Assembly: GCA_028033615.1 (NCBI GenBank)
Contig: JAOFDG010000017.1
Span: 1-33,517, forward strand
Direction: 5' to 3'
From: Verrucomicrobiales bacterium
GTDB taxonomy: Bacteria > Verrucomicrobiota > Verrucomicrobiia > Verrucomicrobiales > DEV007
DNA length: 33,517 nt
Below, piece by piece: positions 1 to 7,147 of this stretch. Positions within the stretch are counted from its first letter, which is position 1; each line of letters begins with the position of its first letter. The translations under genes and the position numbers were made by a program. The notes below the pieces were generated by a model, which saw nothing but the letters and a program-made list of their open reading frames with translations, searched no databases and had not been told where the DNA came from.

Positions 1-1
1 T

Positions 2-553
2 CATGCTGGCCAGATTCAAGGATTTTTCGATATTCCGGTTGATCATTTATATGCTGCTCCAGTACTGATTGGACACCTTAGAGATAGAGGTATTGATAAT
101 CTTACTGTAGTTTCACCTGATGTCGGTGGTTTGAAAATGTCTGATGCCTATGCTCAGGCCCTTGATGTTCCACTTGCTATCGTTGGTAAACGTAGAGTTA
201 GTGCCACTGAAGTTGAGGCGATTAATGTTATTGGTGAAGTTGAAGGTAGAGATGTTATGCTAGTCGATGATATGACCGAGACGGCAGGCACCCTTTGCGC
301 CGCGGCTGAATTATTGAAAGAAAACGGTGCTGGCAAGATTTATGCGGGCGTTTCTCACGGAGTTTTGGGCGAAATTGGCCTCAAGAGGTTGAAGGATTCA
401 TGCATAGAAGAGCTTATTACAACGGATAGCACTCCAATGGCTAAAGGGGAAAAAGTGACTACTCTCAGTATAGCTTCTCTTCTCGGGGAGGGAATTCGTC
501 GCATTGAAAACGACGAGTCTGTGACATCTCTTTTTGACATCGTCAATAAGTAG
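2..553 (+). CDS. prs: Ribose-phosphate pyrophosphokinase (PRPP synthetase), 5' end outside window
   Basis: The enzyme makes 5-phosphoribosyl-1-diphosphate from ribose-5-phosphate and ATP for purine, pyrimidine, NAD, His and Trp synthesis in the cytoplasm. The reading frame is open from base 2 and begins with HAGQIQGFFDIPVDHLYA, a highly conserved block in the middle of the family, so the N-terminal ATP-binding half is missing because of the window edge, not a mutation. VVSPDVGGLKM and the PRPP-binding loop VMLVDDMTETAGTL follow, and the protein ends normally at a TAG followed at once by TAATAA. rplY starts 64 bases downstream on the same strand. prs-rplY-pth is a widespread bacterial gene order, so co-transcription is likely. 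A shorter start at 131 (TTG) is not the true start. Confidence 0.96.
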   Translation, partial: HAGQIQGFFDIPVDHLYAAPVLIGHLRDRGIDNLTVVSPDVGGLKMSDAYAQALDVPLAIVGKRRVSATEVEAINVIGEVEGRDVMLVDDMTETAGTLCAAAELLKENGAGKIYAGVSHGVLGEIGLKRLKDSCIEELITTDSTPMAKGEKVTTLSIASLLGEGIRRIENDESVTSLFDIVNK

Positions 554-617
554 TAATAAGCTTGCCGCCCTCTTCAAAATGGGGAATCTATAGGAATCAC
601 AGAAAATTCAAAGAGTT

Positions 618-1274
618 ATGGCTGATCAAGTTAATCTGAACGCAGAAAAAAGAGAAGGTATCGGTAGTGCCGAATCAGGTCGTTTACGCAGGGCGGGAAA
701 GATTCCTGGCGTTGTTTATGGGGCTTCACAGGATAGTTACCCTGTCCAAATTGATGCAAATACTATTAAAGACATCTTAAGGAATAGTGCGAGTCAGCAG
801 ATTCTCGTAAATTTACAGATTGAGGGAGCAAAGGAAGCGAACAAGTTAGCCCTTATTCAAGACATTCAGCAGCACGCTATTTCTGGAGACATTATCCACG
901 TAGATTTCAATGCCGTTCAGGAGGACAGCGAAATTCATGCTAGGGTACCTATCGAACTCACTGGCGATCCTATTGGTATCAAGCAGGGTGGTATCTTGGA
1001 TACATTACTTCATGATATAGAAGTTCATTGTTTACCAAAAGACTTACCCGCGACTCTTCAATTTGATGTAACTAATCTTGATATTGGAAACAGTTTATCC
1101 ATTGCTTCAGCTGAATTCCCTGAAGGTGTCACTGCTAGTTTGGACGGAGACGTTCTCATTGCTATTGTGAACGAAACTCGTGCTTCAGTTTCTGAAGGTG
1201 GCGATGATGAGTCAGCTGAGGGAGCTGAAGAAGAGGGAGGAGAAGAGAAATCTGCAGAATCATCCGAGAGTTAA
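618..1274 (+). CDS. rplY: 50S ribosomal protein L25/general stress protein Ctc
   Basis: This 218-residue protein binds 5S rRNA in the large ribosomal subunit. The N-terminal L25 domain (about residues 5-95) carries the family signature RRAGKIPGVVYG near residue 24. The second beta-rich TL5/Ctc domain (about 100-190) includes HVDFNAV and VPIELTGDPIGIKQGG. A Glu/Ser/Gly-rich acidic tail of about 30 residues follows, as in other long Ctc-type L25 proteins. The start is ATG in a weak AAAGAG context. It lies between prs and pth, 24 bases before pth, consistent with an operon. Identification is secure. Confidence 0.96.
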   Translation: MADQVNLNAEKREGIGSAESGRLRRAGKIPGVVYGASQDSYPVQIDANTIKDILRNSASQQILVNLQIEGAKEANKLALIQDIQQHAISGDIIHVDFNAVQEDSEIHARVPIELTGDPIGIKQGGILDTLLHDIEVHCLPKDLPATLQFDVTNLDIGNSLSIASAEFPEGVTASLDGDVLIAIVNETRASVSEGGDDESAEGAEEEGGEEKSAESSES

Positions 1275-1298
1275 TCTTTCCAAGCTCCTTAATTTTAA

Positions 1299-1931
1299 AT
1301 GAAATCGGTGGCTGAATATTCGCTACCAAGGTTGGTTGTTGGTCTTGGCAATCCAGGTAAGAAATACTTGGATACTCGACACAACATAGGGTTCATGGTT
1401 CTGGATCAATTAGCTAGTGAGAGCTCTGTCACATTTAATGAAGACAAAAGATGGGACGCGAGTTGGGTTAAGAGTTCTGATCAAATATTTTTGAAACCAC
1501 TAACATATATGAACGACAGTGGCAAAGCAGTGGCAAAACTTGCCACATTTCATAAAATTGATGCTGATCAAGTTTTGGTAGTATACGATGATATGGATCT
1601 TGAACTTGGTCGTATTAGGATCCGTGCTGAAGGGTCTGCAGGTGGCCATAATGGTATTCGGTCTATTATTTCCCACCTTGGAACTCAAAAATTCCCACGC
1701 CTTAGACTGGGTATTGGGAAGGGCCATAATGAGGGAAGTGGACATGTTTTAGGAAAATTTTGCTCTGAAGAGAGATCAACACTTGAAAAATCTATAAAAG
1801 AAGCGGTATTAGCTGTAGGTTTGATAGCCGAACAGGGCCTTCCCGCAGCCATGACAAAATTTAATGCTTCTCCAAAAGCCTCTAAAGTTAAGTCTGAAAA
1901 GCAGAAAAGCTCTCCAAGAACCGAAAATTAG
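1299..1931 (+). CDS. pth: Peptidyl-tRNA hydrolase
   Basis: Cleaves peptidyl-tRNAs released by stalled ribosomes and recycles the tRNA. Pth signatures are visible: LVVGLGNPGKKYLDTRHNIG at residues 12-31 contains the catalytic His, then KPLTYMNDSGKAV, VYDDMDLELGRIRIR and GSAGGHNGIRSII. The 210-residue length is slightly above the usual 185-195 because of a Lys/Ser-rich C-terminal tail (SPKASKVKSEKQKSS) that is probably disordered. The ATG has no Shine-Dalgarno sequence upstream. It sits between rplY and rpsF in the same direction with gaps of 24 and 35 bases. Confidence 0.97.
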   Translation: MKSVAEYSLPRLVVGLGNPGKKYLDTRHNIGFMVLDQLASESSVTFNEDKRWDASWVKSSDQIFLKPLTYMNDSGKAVAKLATFHKIDADQVLVVYDDMDLELGRIRIRAEGSAGGHNGIRSIISHLGTQKFPRLRLGIGKGHNEGSGHVLGKFCSEERSTLEKSIKEAVLAVGLIAEQGLPAAMTKFNASPKASKVKSEKQKSSPRTEN

Positions 1932-1966
1932 TTCATATCCCACCAAATAAAAAGAAAACCTAAAAA

Positions 1967-2251
1967 ATGAAAAAAAACTACGAAAGTGTCATAGTGCTTA
2001 ACACTACTGGTAGAGAAAGTGATGTAGATCAACTCGTCCAAGAAATAGGCAGAGAAATCGAAGAAGAGGGTGGTTCATTAGAGCAGATCGAGCAGATAGG
2101 TCACAAAGAATTCGCCTATAATGCAAGAAAGTTAGCTGGTGGCCATTATGTAAATTATCAATTTGAAGCTGAGCCTGAAGTCATTGATAAAGTGAAGACT
2201 CGCTTGAAGCTGAATTCTGCAGTCCATTTGCAGCATTACCAGATACGTTAA
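1967..2251 (+). CDS. rpsF: 30S ribosomal protein S6
   Basis: S6 binds S18 and 16S rRNA in the small-subunit platform. The 94-residue protein begins MKKNYESVIVLNT and contains the typical GHKEFAYNARKLAGGHYVNYQFEA strand-helix region (split here only by description), ending HYQIR. The length is normal. The ATG follows an A-rich leader with no clear Shine-Dalgarno element. ssb lies 120 bases downstream, but rpsR (S18) and rplI, often part of the same operon in other bacteria, are not in this cluster. Confidence 0.96.
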   Translation: MKKNYESVIVLNTTGRESDVDQLVQEIGREIEEEGGSLEQIEQIGHKEFAYNARKLAGGHYVNYQFEAEPEVIDKVKTRLKLNSAVHLQHYQIR

Positions 2252-2328
2252 TTATCTGGTCTTTTACTTAATTTGACCTCATTATAATCTCAGCATTAAT
2301 TATTAATGTTGATCATTTTCTTTTATTA

Positions 2329-2337
2329 AGGAGGTGG
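2329..2337 (+). promoter_or_regulatory. Strong Shine-Dalgarno-like sequence in the ssb leader, badly placed for ssb
   Basis: AAGGAGGTG is a near-perfect anti-16S match, but its end lies about 34 bases before the ssb ATG at 2372, far beyond normal spacing. No ATG, GTG or TTG follows within 5-12 bases, and the ssb frame has a stop (TAA, 2345-2347) before the ATG. It could pair with 16S rRNA as a standby site, take part in leader folding, or be chance. Confidence 0.4.
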
Positions 2338-2371
2338 TCTTATCTAAGATTTTTTACGTATACAAAATATT

Positions 2372-2833
2372 ATGGCAAATGTTAATAAAGTTATTCTAAT
2401 AGGAAATTGCACTAGAGATCCTGAAGTAAGATATACACCTAAAGGAACGGCTGTTGCAGATATTGGTTTAGCCATGAATCGATACTTCTCTTCTGATGGT
2501 GGTGAGAGACGTGAAGAGACGACATTTGTTGATGTGACTTTATGGGGAAGGCAAGCCGAAGTGGCTGGAGAGTATTTAAAGAAGGGTAGACCTGTATATA
2601 TCGAAGGTCGTCTACAAATGGACAGCTGGGATGATAAGAACACAGGCCAGAAGAGAACAAAGCTCAAGATTGTTGGAGAGCAGATGCAGCTCCTAGGTAG
2701 CAGAGATAGTGGTGGTTCTAGCTCAGCTCCTCCACAACGCTCTGAATCTAATTTCACCGAGTCAAGTAACCAGAATTCTGGAAGCAATGATGGTGCACAA
2801 TTTGATACTGAGGATGATGATATTCCTTTTTAG
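2372..2833 (+). CDS. ssb: Single-stranded DNA-binding protein
   Basis: SSB coats single-stranded DNA during replication, repair and recombination and recruits partners through its acidic C-terminal tip. The 153-residue protein starts MANVNKVILIGNCTRDPEVRY, the classic OB-fold N-terminus. It continues with FVDVTLWGRQAEVAGEYLKKG and YIEGRLQMDSW, then a Ser/Asn/Gly-rich linker from about residue 110, and ends DDDIPF, the conserved partner-binding tip. The ATG at 2372 is the only possible start because an in-frame stop lies 25 bases upstream. It is the last gene of the forward cluster and converges with xseA 23 bases away. Confidence 0.97.
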   Translation: MANVNKVILIGNCTRDPEVRYTPKGTAVADIGLAMNRYFSSDGGERREETTFVDVTLWGRQAEVAGEYLKKGRPVYIEGRLQMDSWDDKNTGQKRTKLKIVGEQMQLLGSRDSGGSSSAPPQRSESNFTESSNQNSGSNDGAQFDTEDDDIPF

Positions 2834-2856
2834 GAATAATTAGTCTTGGCGAATTC

Positions 2857-4245
2857 TTAGTCAACGGTCGATTCCAATTCGCCGTCTTTTAGGCGAGTTA
2901 TAATTGTATCTCCAGCATTGATATCTTTGGACGATGTGATGAGGTTTCCATCTTTGTCCTGAGTTAGTGAAAACCCTCTGTCTAGTACCGAATGTGGTCC
3001 TAAACTTTTAAGAGCAATGGCGCTTCTTTCGTATCGTTCCTTGAATCGGTTTAGCTGTATTGAGATGCTGTGTTGGAGCGACTGATTAATGATTTCTAAC
3101 TTTCCTGAGACTTCTTCGAGTTGTTTCGCTGGATGGCACATCGTAAGGCGATTGCTGAATTTAGATACTGCTTTTTCTTTAGTTACTAAAGCGTTTAGGA
3201 ATGAAGATTGAAGCATTTCGAGCTTCCAGTCCGTGCTCTGTTCGAGTTCGGACAAGATGCGAATGGGTTCATTGATGAGTGTCCTACTACCCAAATAATC
3301 TAGGCGTTCACTCCAACGGTCAATTTTATTGATCACCTGCGATTTGAGTGCTTCAGCTAAGTGTTGAAGCCGACTCTCTATTTCATCTTTTTCAGGTACA
3401 AGGATTTCGGCAGCGGCACTGGGAGTCGGAGCTCTTAAATCTGCGGTGAAATCTGAGATGGTGTAATCAATTTCATGACCTATTGCTGATATGATTGGTA
3501 AGGTTGTTCGGTGAATAGCCCTTGCTGTGCTCTCCTCATTGAATGACCAAAGATCTTCAAGGCTACCGCCTCCACGAGTAAGTACGACCGTGTCTATTGA
3601 AATTTTTCCTGCTTGCGTCCACGCTTCAATATTTTCAAGGGCACGCACGATTTGCTGAGAGGCCTTTTCACCCTGGACTAGGACTGGGTAAACTAAAATC
3701 TTTACCCAGGGTGCTCTTCTTTGAATAACGCTGATCATATCCCTGATTGCAGCTCCCGTCGGTGAAGTGATGACACAAACCGTATCAGGAAAAGTCGGGA
3801 TCATTTTCTTAATCTCTTCTTTGAAAAGGCCCTCATCGTTGAGCTTCTTCTTTAGAGCCTCGAATTGTGATTGGAGATTCCCTTGTCCTTTGAGCTGGGC
3901 ATTACGAACGATGAGTTGGTAATTACCTCTTGGCTCATAAACTGTAATGTCACCATGGATTTCAATTTCCTGACCATCTTCGAGGTCTAGGTTTATTTTC
4001 GATGCATTTCCTCTAAAAAGAACACAAGGCAGTTGGGAGTTTGCGTCTTTGAGAGTAAAATATTGATGGCCAGAAGCTTGTTTTCTTAGATTGCTAATTT
4101 CACCTTCTACCCATACTTCGCCCACCCGATATTCTAAAAGATTACGAATCTTTCTAGTTAATTCACTGACACTGAATATGGACTTCTCCTCTTTTTTTTC
4201 CTCAGATGATCCAAGGTTTTTTGAGAATTCAAAGAGGTCGTCCAT
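2857..4245 (-). CDS. xseA: Exodeoxyribonuclease VII large subunit
   Basis: XseA is the catalytic subunit of ExoVII, which degrades single-stranded DNA from both ends. The 462-residue protein has an N-terminal OB-fold (VSELTRKIRNLLEYRVGEVWVEGEIS, near residues 26-51, shown in parts), then the catalytic domain with VITSPTGAAIRDMI, RGGGSLEDLWSFNEE and ISAIGHEIDYTISDFTADLRAPTP split across about residues 158-275. A long coiled-coil region and a short C-terminal DRGFSLT segment follow. The ATG at 4245 lies 15 bases after the stop of the upstream MDR gene, so the two are probably co-transcribed. The small subunit xseB is not in this window. Confidence 0.96.
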   Translation of the reverse strand: MDDLFEFSKNLGSSEEKKEEKSIFSVSELTRKIRNLLEYRVGEVWVEGEISNLRKQASGHQYFTLKDANSQLPCVLFRGNASKINLDLEDGQEIEIHGDITVYEPRGNYQLIVRNAQLKGQGNLQSQFEALKKKLNDEGLFKEEIKKMIPTFPDTVCVITSPTGAAIRDMISVIQRRAPWVKILVYPVLVQGEKASQQIVRALENIEAWTQAGKISIDTVVLTRGGGSLEDLWSFNEESTARAIHRTTLPIISAIGHEIDYTISDFTADLRAPTPSAAAEILVPEKDEIESRLQHLAEALKSQVINKIDRWSERLDYLGSRTLINEPIRILSELEQSTDWKLEMLQSSFLNALVTKEKAVSKFSNRLTMCHPAKQLEEVSGKLEIINQSLQHSISIQLNRFKERYERSAIALKSLGPHSVLDRGFSLTQDKDGNLITSSKDINAGDTIITRLKDGELESTVD

Positions 4246-4260
4246 TGAGTCAATATAGCA

Positions 4261-5262
4261 TTAAGATTTGAATTTGAGCAGCACTTTACCGTTTCGACCC
4301 TCCTGCATTGATCTTTTAACGGCTTCTTCTAATTCTTCAAGATCGTAAACACTATCAATTGGCTGATCTAATTTTTCATCTAACATTTTTTTGGCTAAAT
4401 CCTGATAAACTTCTTCAATATTTGACTTATCCTCATTTTTTAACCAATGGCTGAGCCATAGACCTCTTATCGTAAGATTCTTAAAAATCAGAAAGCTGTT
4501 TGGTATTTTCAAAGGCCTTTTGGACATGGCTCCATAGGTGATATGAGTGCTACCTTCTGAGAGTAATGACATGATTCGGAGTGCGCTTTCTCCTCCAACA
4601 GCGTTGATGGCTAGAGGAAGAACGATATTTTCATTTTTTATGAATTGAGTAGCATCGATTTTTCCAGATTCATCATCAGTGAAAACAGCATCTGCTCCTA
4701 AGGATAAAAGTTTATCTTTGCAGTCTTCACGTCGCACAAAGTTCATTGTTTTAATCCCAAGAGACTTTGCTAGTTGAATGATAGCAACTCCAACACCTGA
4801 ATTAGAGGCATTTTGTACAACCCAATCATGGCTTTCCATTTTAATTCCTTGATTAAGAAGCAACCAAGCAGTGGCAGGATTCACCTTCAGCATAGCGCTC
4901 AGCTTAAAAGATAAAGAATTAGGTAATTTAATAATTTGATCAGGAGTCGCCGCCACGAATTCTTGCCAGCAGTCTTGCCGGTTCATATAGAGAACGTGGT
5001 CCCCTTCTTTGAAATGCTCGCATTCTTTACCGACAGCGATTACTTGACCGCTTCCCTCATTGCCTATGACGGCAGGTAGTTCAGGGAGTCTTCCATACTT
5101 CCCCTCTATGACATTAAGGTCTGCTGGATTAATGGGACAGTAACCGGTTTTAATGATCAGTTCATTAGGTTTTGGATCTTTGTAATCTTGCTCTCTGACT
5201 GAAACTCCTTCTTCTGGAGTTGAGAATTTATTTACTATGATTTGTCGATTGATTGTACCCAT
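4261..5262 (-). CDS. MDR-superfamily reductase, 2-enoyl thioester reductase (MECR/ETR)-like
   Basis: This 333-residue medium-chain dehydrogenase/reductase most resembles the zinc-free enoyl-thioester reductases that use NADPH to reduce trans-2-enoyl-ACP/CoA. The N-terminal GroES-like domain has GYCPINPADLNVIEGKYG with the Tyr position expected in ETRs, then LPAVIGNEGSGQVIAVG. The Rossmann domain begins near NASNSGVGVAIIQLAKSLG, and the protein ends RNGKVLLKF. The catalytic-zinc Cys/His set of alcohol dehydrogenases is absent. The start is taken as ATG at 5262 (MGTINRQ). A TTG two codons upstream is less likely. xseA follows by 15 bases. Other MDR functions (quinone oxidoreductase-like) cannot be excluded. 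Confidence 0.85.
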   Translation of the reverse strand: MGTINRQIIVNKFSTPEEGVSVREQDYKDPKPNELIIKTGYCPINPADLNVIEGKYGRLPELPAVIGNEGSGQVIAVGKECEHFKEGDHVLYMNRQDCWQEFVAATPDQIIKLPNSLSFKLSAMLKVNPATAWLLLNQGIKMESHDWVVQNASNSGVGVAIIQLAKSLGIKTMNFVRREDCKDKLLSLGADAVFTDDESGKIDATQFIKNENIVLPLAINAVGGESALRIMSLLSEGSTHITYGAMSKRPLKIPNSFLIFKNLTIRGLWLSHWLKNEDKSNIEEVYQDLAKKMLDEKLDQPIDSVYDLEELEEAVKRSMQEGRNGKVLLKFKS

Positions 5263-5360
5263 CGTCAATTGTCAGTATAAGATCACATATGGTGAGTTCT
5301 GTAAACAGGTGAACAAATACTTTTATTTGAAAGAGAGACTCTATAGCATGTCGTGATAAC

Positions 5361-6233
5361 ATGAAAATTTTAGTTACGAGCTTTTTTGTTCTATGCATAT
5401 TTTGGCCTTATGTAGCCCTCTCCGAGTACAAATACACTGAGGACTCTTTTCCAAAGAATGGTGTTCCAAAAGGTAAAATTATTAAAAAAGAGTTTGCCAA
5501 GAGTAAAATCTATCCTGGCACGGTAAGAGATTATTGGATTTATGTGCCTTATCAGTACAACCCTGAAAAGCCAACCTGCTTCATGGTTTTTCAAGACGGT
5601 AACTGGTATCAGTCGGCAAAGGGGCATACGAGAGCTCCAGTTGTTTTTGACAACTTGATTCACCAGAAGGAGATACCGGTCATTATTGGCATATTTGTTA
5701 ACCCAGGTGTCATTCCCTCAGAGAAAGAAGGAGGGAAGCCGAGAAAAAATCGCAGCTTGGAATATGATACGTTAAATGATCAGTACTCTAGGTTTCTATT
5801 GGAGGACCTTCTTCCTGAAGTAGAAAAGGATTACAATTTAACCAAGGATCCTGAGGGAAGATCTGTCTGTGGTATTAGCTCTGGCGGGATTTGTGCTTGG
5901 ACCGTGGCCTGGGAAAGGCCAGACCAATTCAGAAAAGTCATCTCCTATATTGGTAGCTTTACCAATATTAGGGGAGGTCATGCTTACCCTGCAATGATAC
6001 GAAAGACGGAGAAAAAACCAATCCGGATTTTTCTTCAAGAAGGAGAAAATGATTTAGATAATCTTCATGGGAACTGGCCGCTTGCTAATCGACAAATGGC
6101 AGCTGCCCTTAAATTTACTGGTTATGACTATAAATTTGTGATGGGTGACGGTGCTCATAATGGGAAGCATGGAGGAACAATTTTCCCTGACATGTTGAGG
6201 TGGATATGGAGAGATTACAAAAAAGCAAAATGA
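5361..6233 (+). CDS. Exported alpha/beta-hydrolase, enterochelin-esterase (Fes/EstD)-like
   Basis: A 290-residue secreted esterase. Residues 1-21 are a signal peptide (MKILVTSFFVLCIFWPYVALS). The mature part has RDYWIYVPYQY and CFMVFQDGNWY typical of the putative-esterase family. The nucleophile elbow GISSGG is at 171-176 (probable Ser173), with acidic candidates in EGENDLDN (227-234) and a C-terminal His in DGAHNGKHGG (263-272). The substrate is not evident. In aquatic Planctomycetes/Verrucomicrobia such proteins usually sit in carbohydrate or ester catabolism. The TGA stop overlaps the ATG of the next gene (ATGA), so the pair is translationally coupled. Confidence 0.87.
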   Translation: MKILVTSFFVLCIFWPYVALSEYKYTEDSFPKNGVPKGKIIKKEFAKSKIYPGTVRDYWIYVPYQYNPEKPTCFMVFQDGNWYQSAKGHTRAPVVFDNLIHQKEIPVIIGIFVNPGVIPSEKEGGKPRKNRSLEYDTLNDQYSRFLLEDLLPEVEKDYNLTKDPEGRSVCGISSGGICAWTVAWERPDQFRKVISYIGSFTNIRGGHAYPAMIRKTEKKPIRIFLQEGENDLDNLHGNWPLANRQMAAALKFTGYDYKFVMGDGAHNGKHGGTIFPDMLRWIWRDYKKAK

Positions 6234-7120
6234 GAAAATTTTTCGTATCATTTTTACTTTGCCCATTAATGATGGCAATTCCTGCCGAGGCTCAAGACAC
6301 GCCTCTTTCAATGGTGCTTTCACCCGACAGCAAGTGGGAGAAAATCGCGGGAGGCATGAATTTTTGTGATGCTTGCTGCACGGACAGTGAGGGTAATTTT
6401 TATTTTGCCGATGCTGGTAATAAGGGACCAATAAAAAAGGTGAGCCATGATGGTGAGGTTCAAGACTTTGGGCCAAGTCTTGATGGCGTCAGTGGTTTAC
6501 AATTTGGCAAAGATTCAAGCCTATATATTTGTCAGGGGAAAGCTCGACGGATATCCGTTCTTAAAAATGGTAAGAGGCTAGAAACTGTGGTCGAGAATGT
6601 TCGACCCAATGACTTGGTGGTTACTAATAATAACCAGCTTTACTTCACTGAGACGTCCACTCAGCGTGTTTATCATGTTAATCTGAATGATGAAGTTAAA
6701 GTTTTAAGTATTGTTGATACTGGAATTTTAAAGCCCAATGGCATTGGGCTGACACCATGTGACGGAACGCTATTTGTTTCAGACCACCTCGATAAAGAGG
6801 TTTGGTTTTTCAGAATTGAAAAGAATCACAAACTATCGATGAAGGCTCCTTATGCCTCTCTAAGAATTAGAGGTAAAAATTTACCTAGTCGAGGAGACGG
6901 TTGTGATGCCGACTCATTGAGCCGCTATTATGTTACATCTGATCTTGGAATTCAGATGTTTGACCCGACTGGTCGGTTAGGAGGGGTTATATCGTCACCT
7001 GATCCCATGAAGCCTGTCGTGAGCATTGCTTTATCAGGTAAAGACTTTCAATACCTTTATGTTGCTAACGGGGGGACGATATATCGTAGGCTAATGAAAG
7101 TTTCAGGAGTTGGACGATAA
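6230..7120 (+). CDS. Exported SMP-30/gluconolactonase-like beta-propeller
   Basis: A 296-residue protein of the SMP-30/gluconolactonase/LRE class, a six-bladed propeller of Ca-dependent lactonases and esterases. The start at 6230 gives a signal peptide (MRKFFVSFLLCPLMMAIPAEAQ) and a 4-base ATGA overlap with the upstream esterase. An earlier GTG at 6200 would add ten residues that spoil the signal peptide. Propeller hallmarks include GNFYFADAGN, NDLVVTNNNQLYFTET, KPNGIGLTPCDGTLFVSD and CDADSLSRYYVTSDLGIQMFD (the last in parts), where Asn and Asp residues normally bind the metal. Coupling to an esterase suggests joint action on an esterified or lactone-forming sugar compound. The actual substrate is unknown. 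Confidence 0.88.
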   Translation: MRKFFVSFLLCPLMMAIPAEAQDTPLSMVLSPDSKWEKIAGGMNFCDACCTDSEGNFYFADAGNKGPIKKVSHDGEVQDFGPSLDGVSGLQFGKDSSLYICQGKARRISVLKNGKRLETVVENVRPNDLVVTNNNQLYFTETSTQRVYHVNLNDEVKVLSIVDTGILKPNGIGLTPCDGTLFVSDHLDKEVWFFRIEKNHKLSMKAPYASLRIRGKNLPSRGDGCDADSLSRYYVTSDLGIQMFDPTGRLGGVISSPDPMKPVVSIALSGKDFQYLYVANGGTIYRRLMKVSGVGR

Positions 7121-7128
7121 ATTCTTGT

Positions 7129-7147
7129 CATAAATAAGCGATTTATG
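7129..7147. terminator. Weak AT-rich hairpin between convergent genes
   Basis: CATAAAT (7129-7135) and ATTTATG (7141-7147) form a perfect 7-bp inverted repeat with a 5-base loop between the SMP-30 gene stop and the recN stop, overlapping the last codons of recN. There is no clear U-tract, so a terminator role is a guess. Confidence 0.3.

Noticed and set aside
131-553. A short phosphoribosyltransferase-like gene starting at 131
   Set aside because: The frame is open upstream and encodes conserved PRPP synthetase sequence; it is prs cut by the window edge.
2273-2288. TTGACC and TATAAT before ssb as a promoter
   Set aside because: The two hexamers are only 4 bases apart, far too close for -35/-10 elements.
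5296-5315. GTTC...GAAC arms in the spacer before the esterase gene as a second LexA box
   Set aside because: The spacing is about 11-12 bases and the arms are not TGTTC-N4-GAACA; neither flanking gene is an SOS gene.
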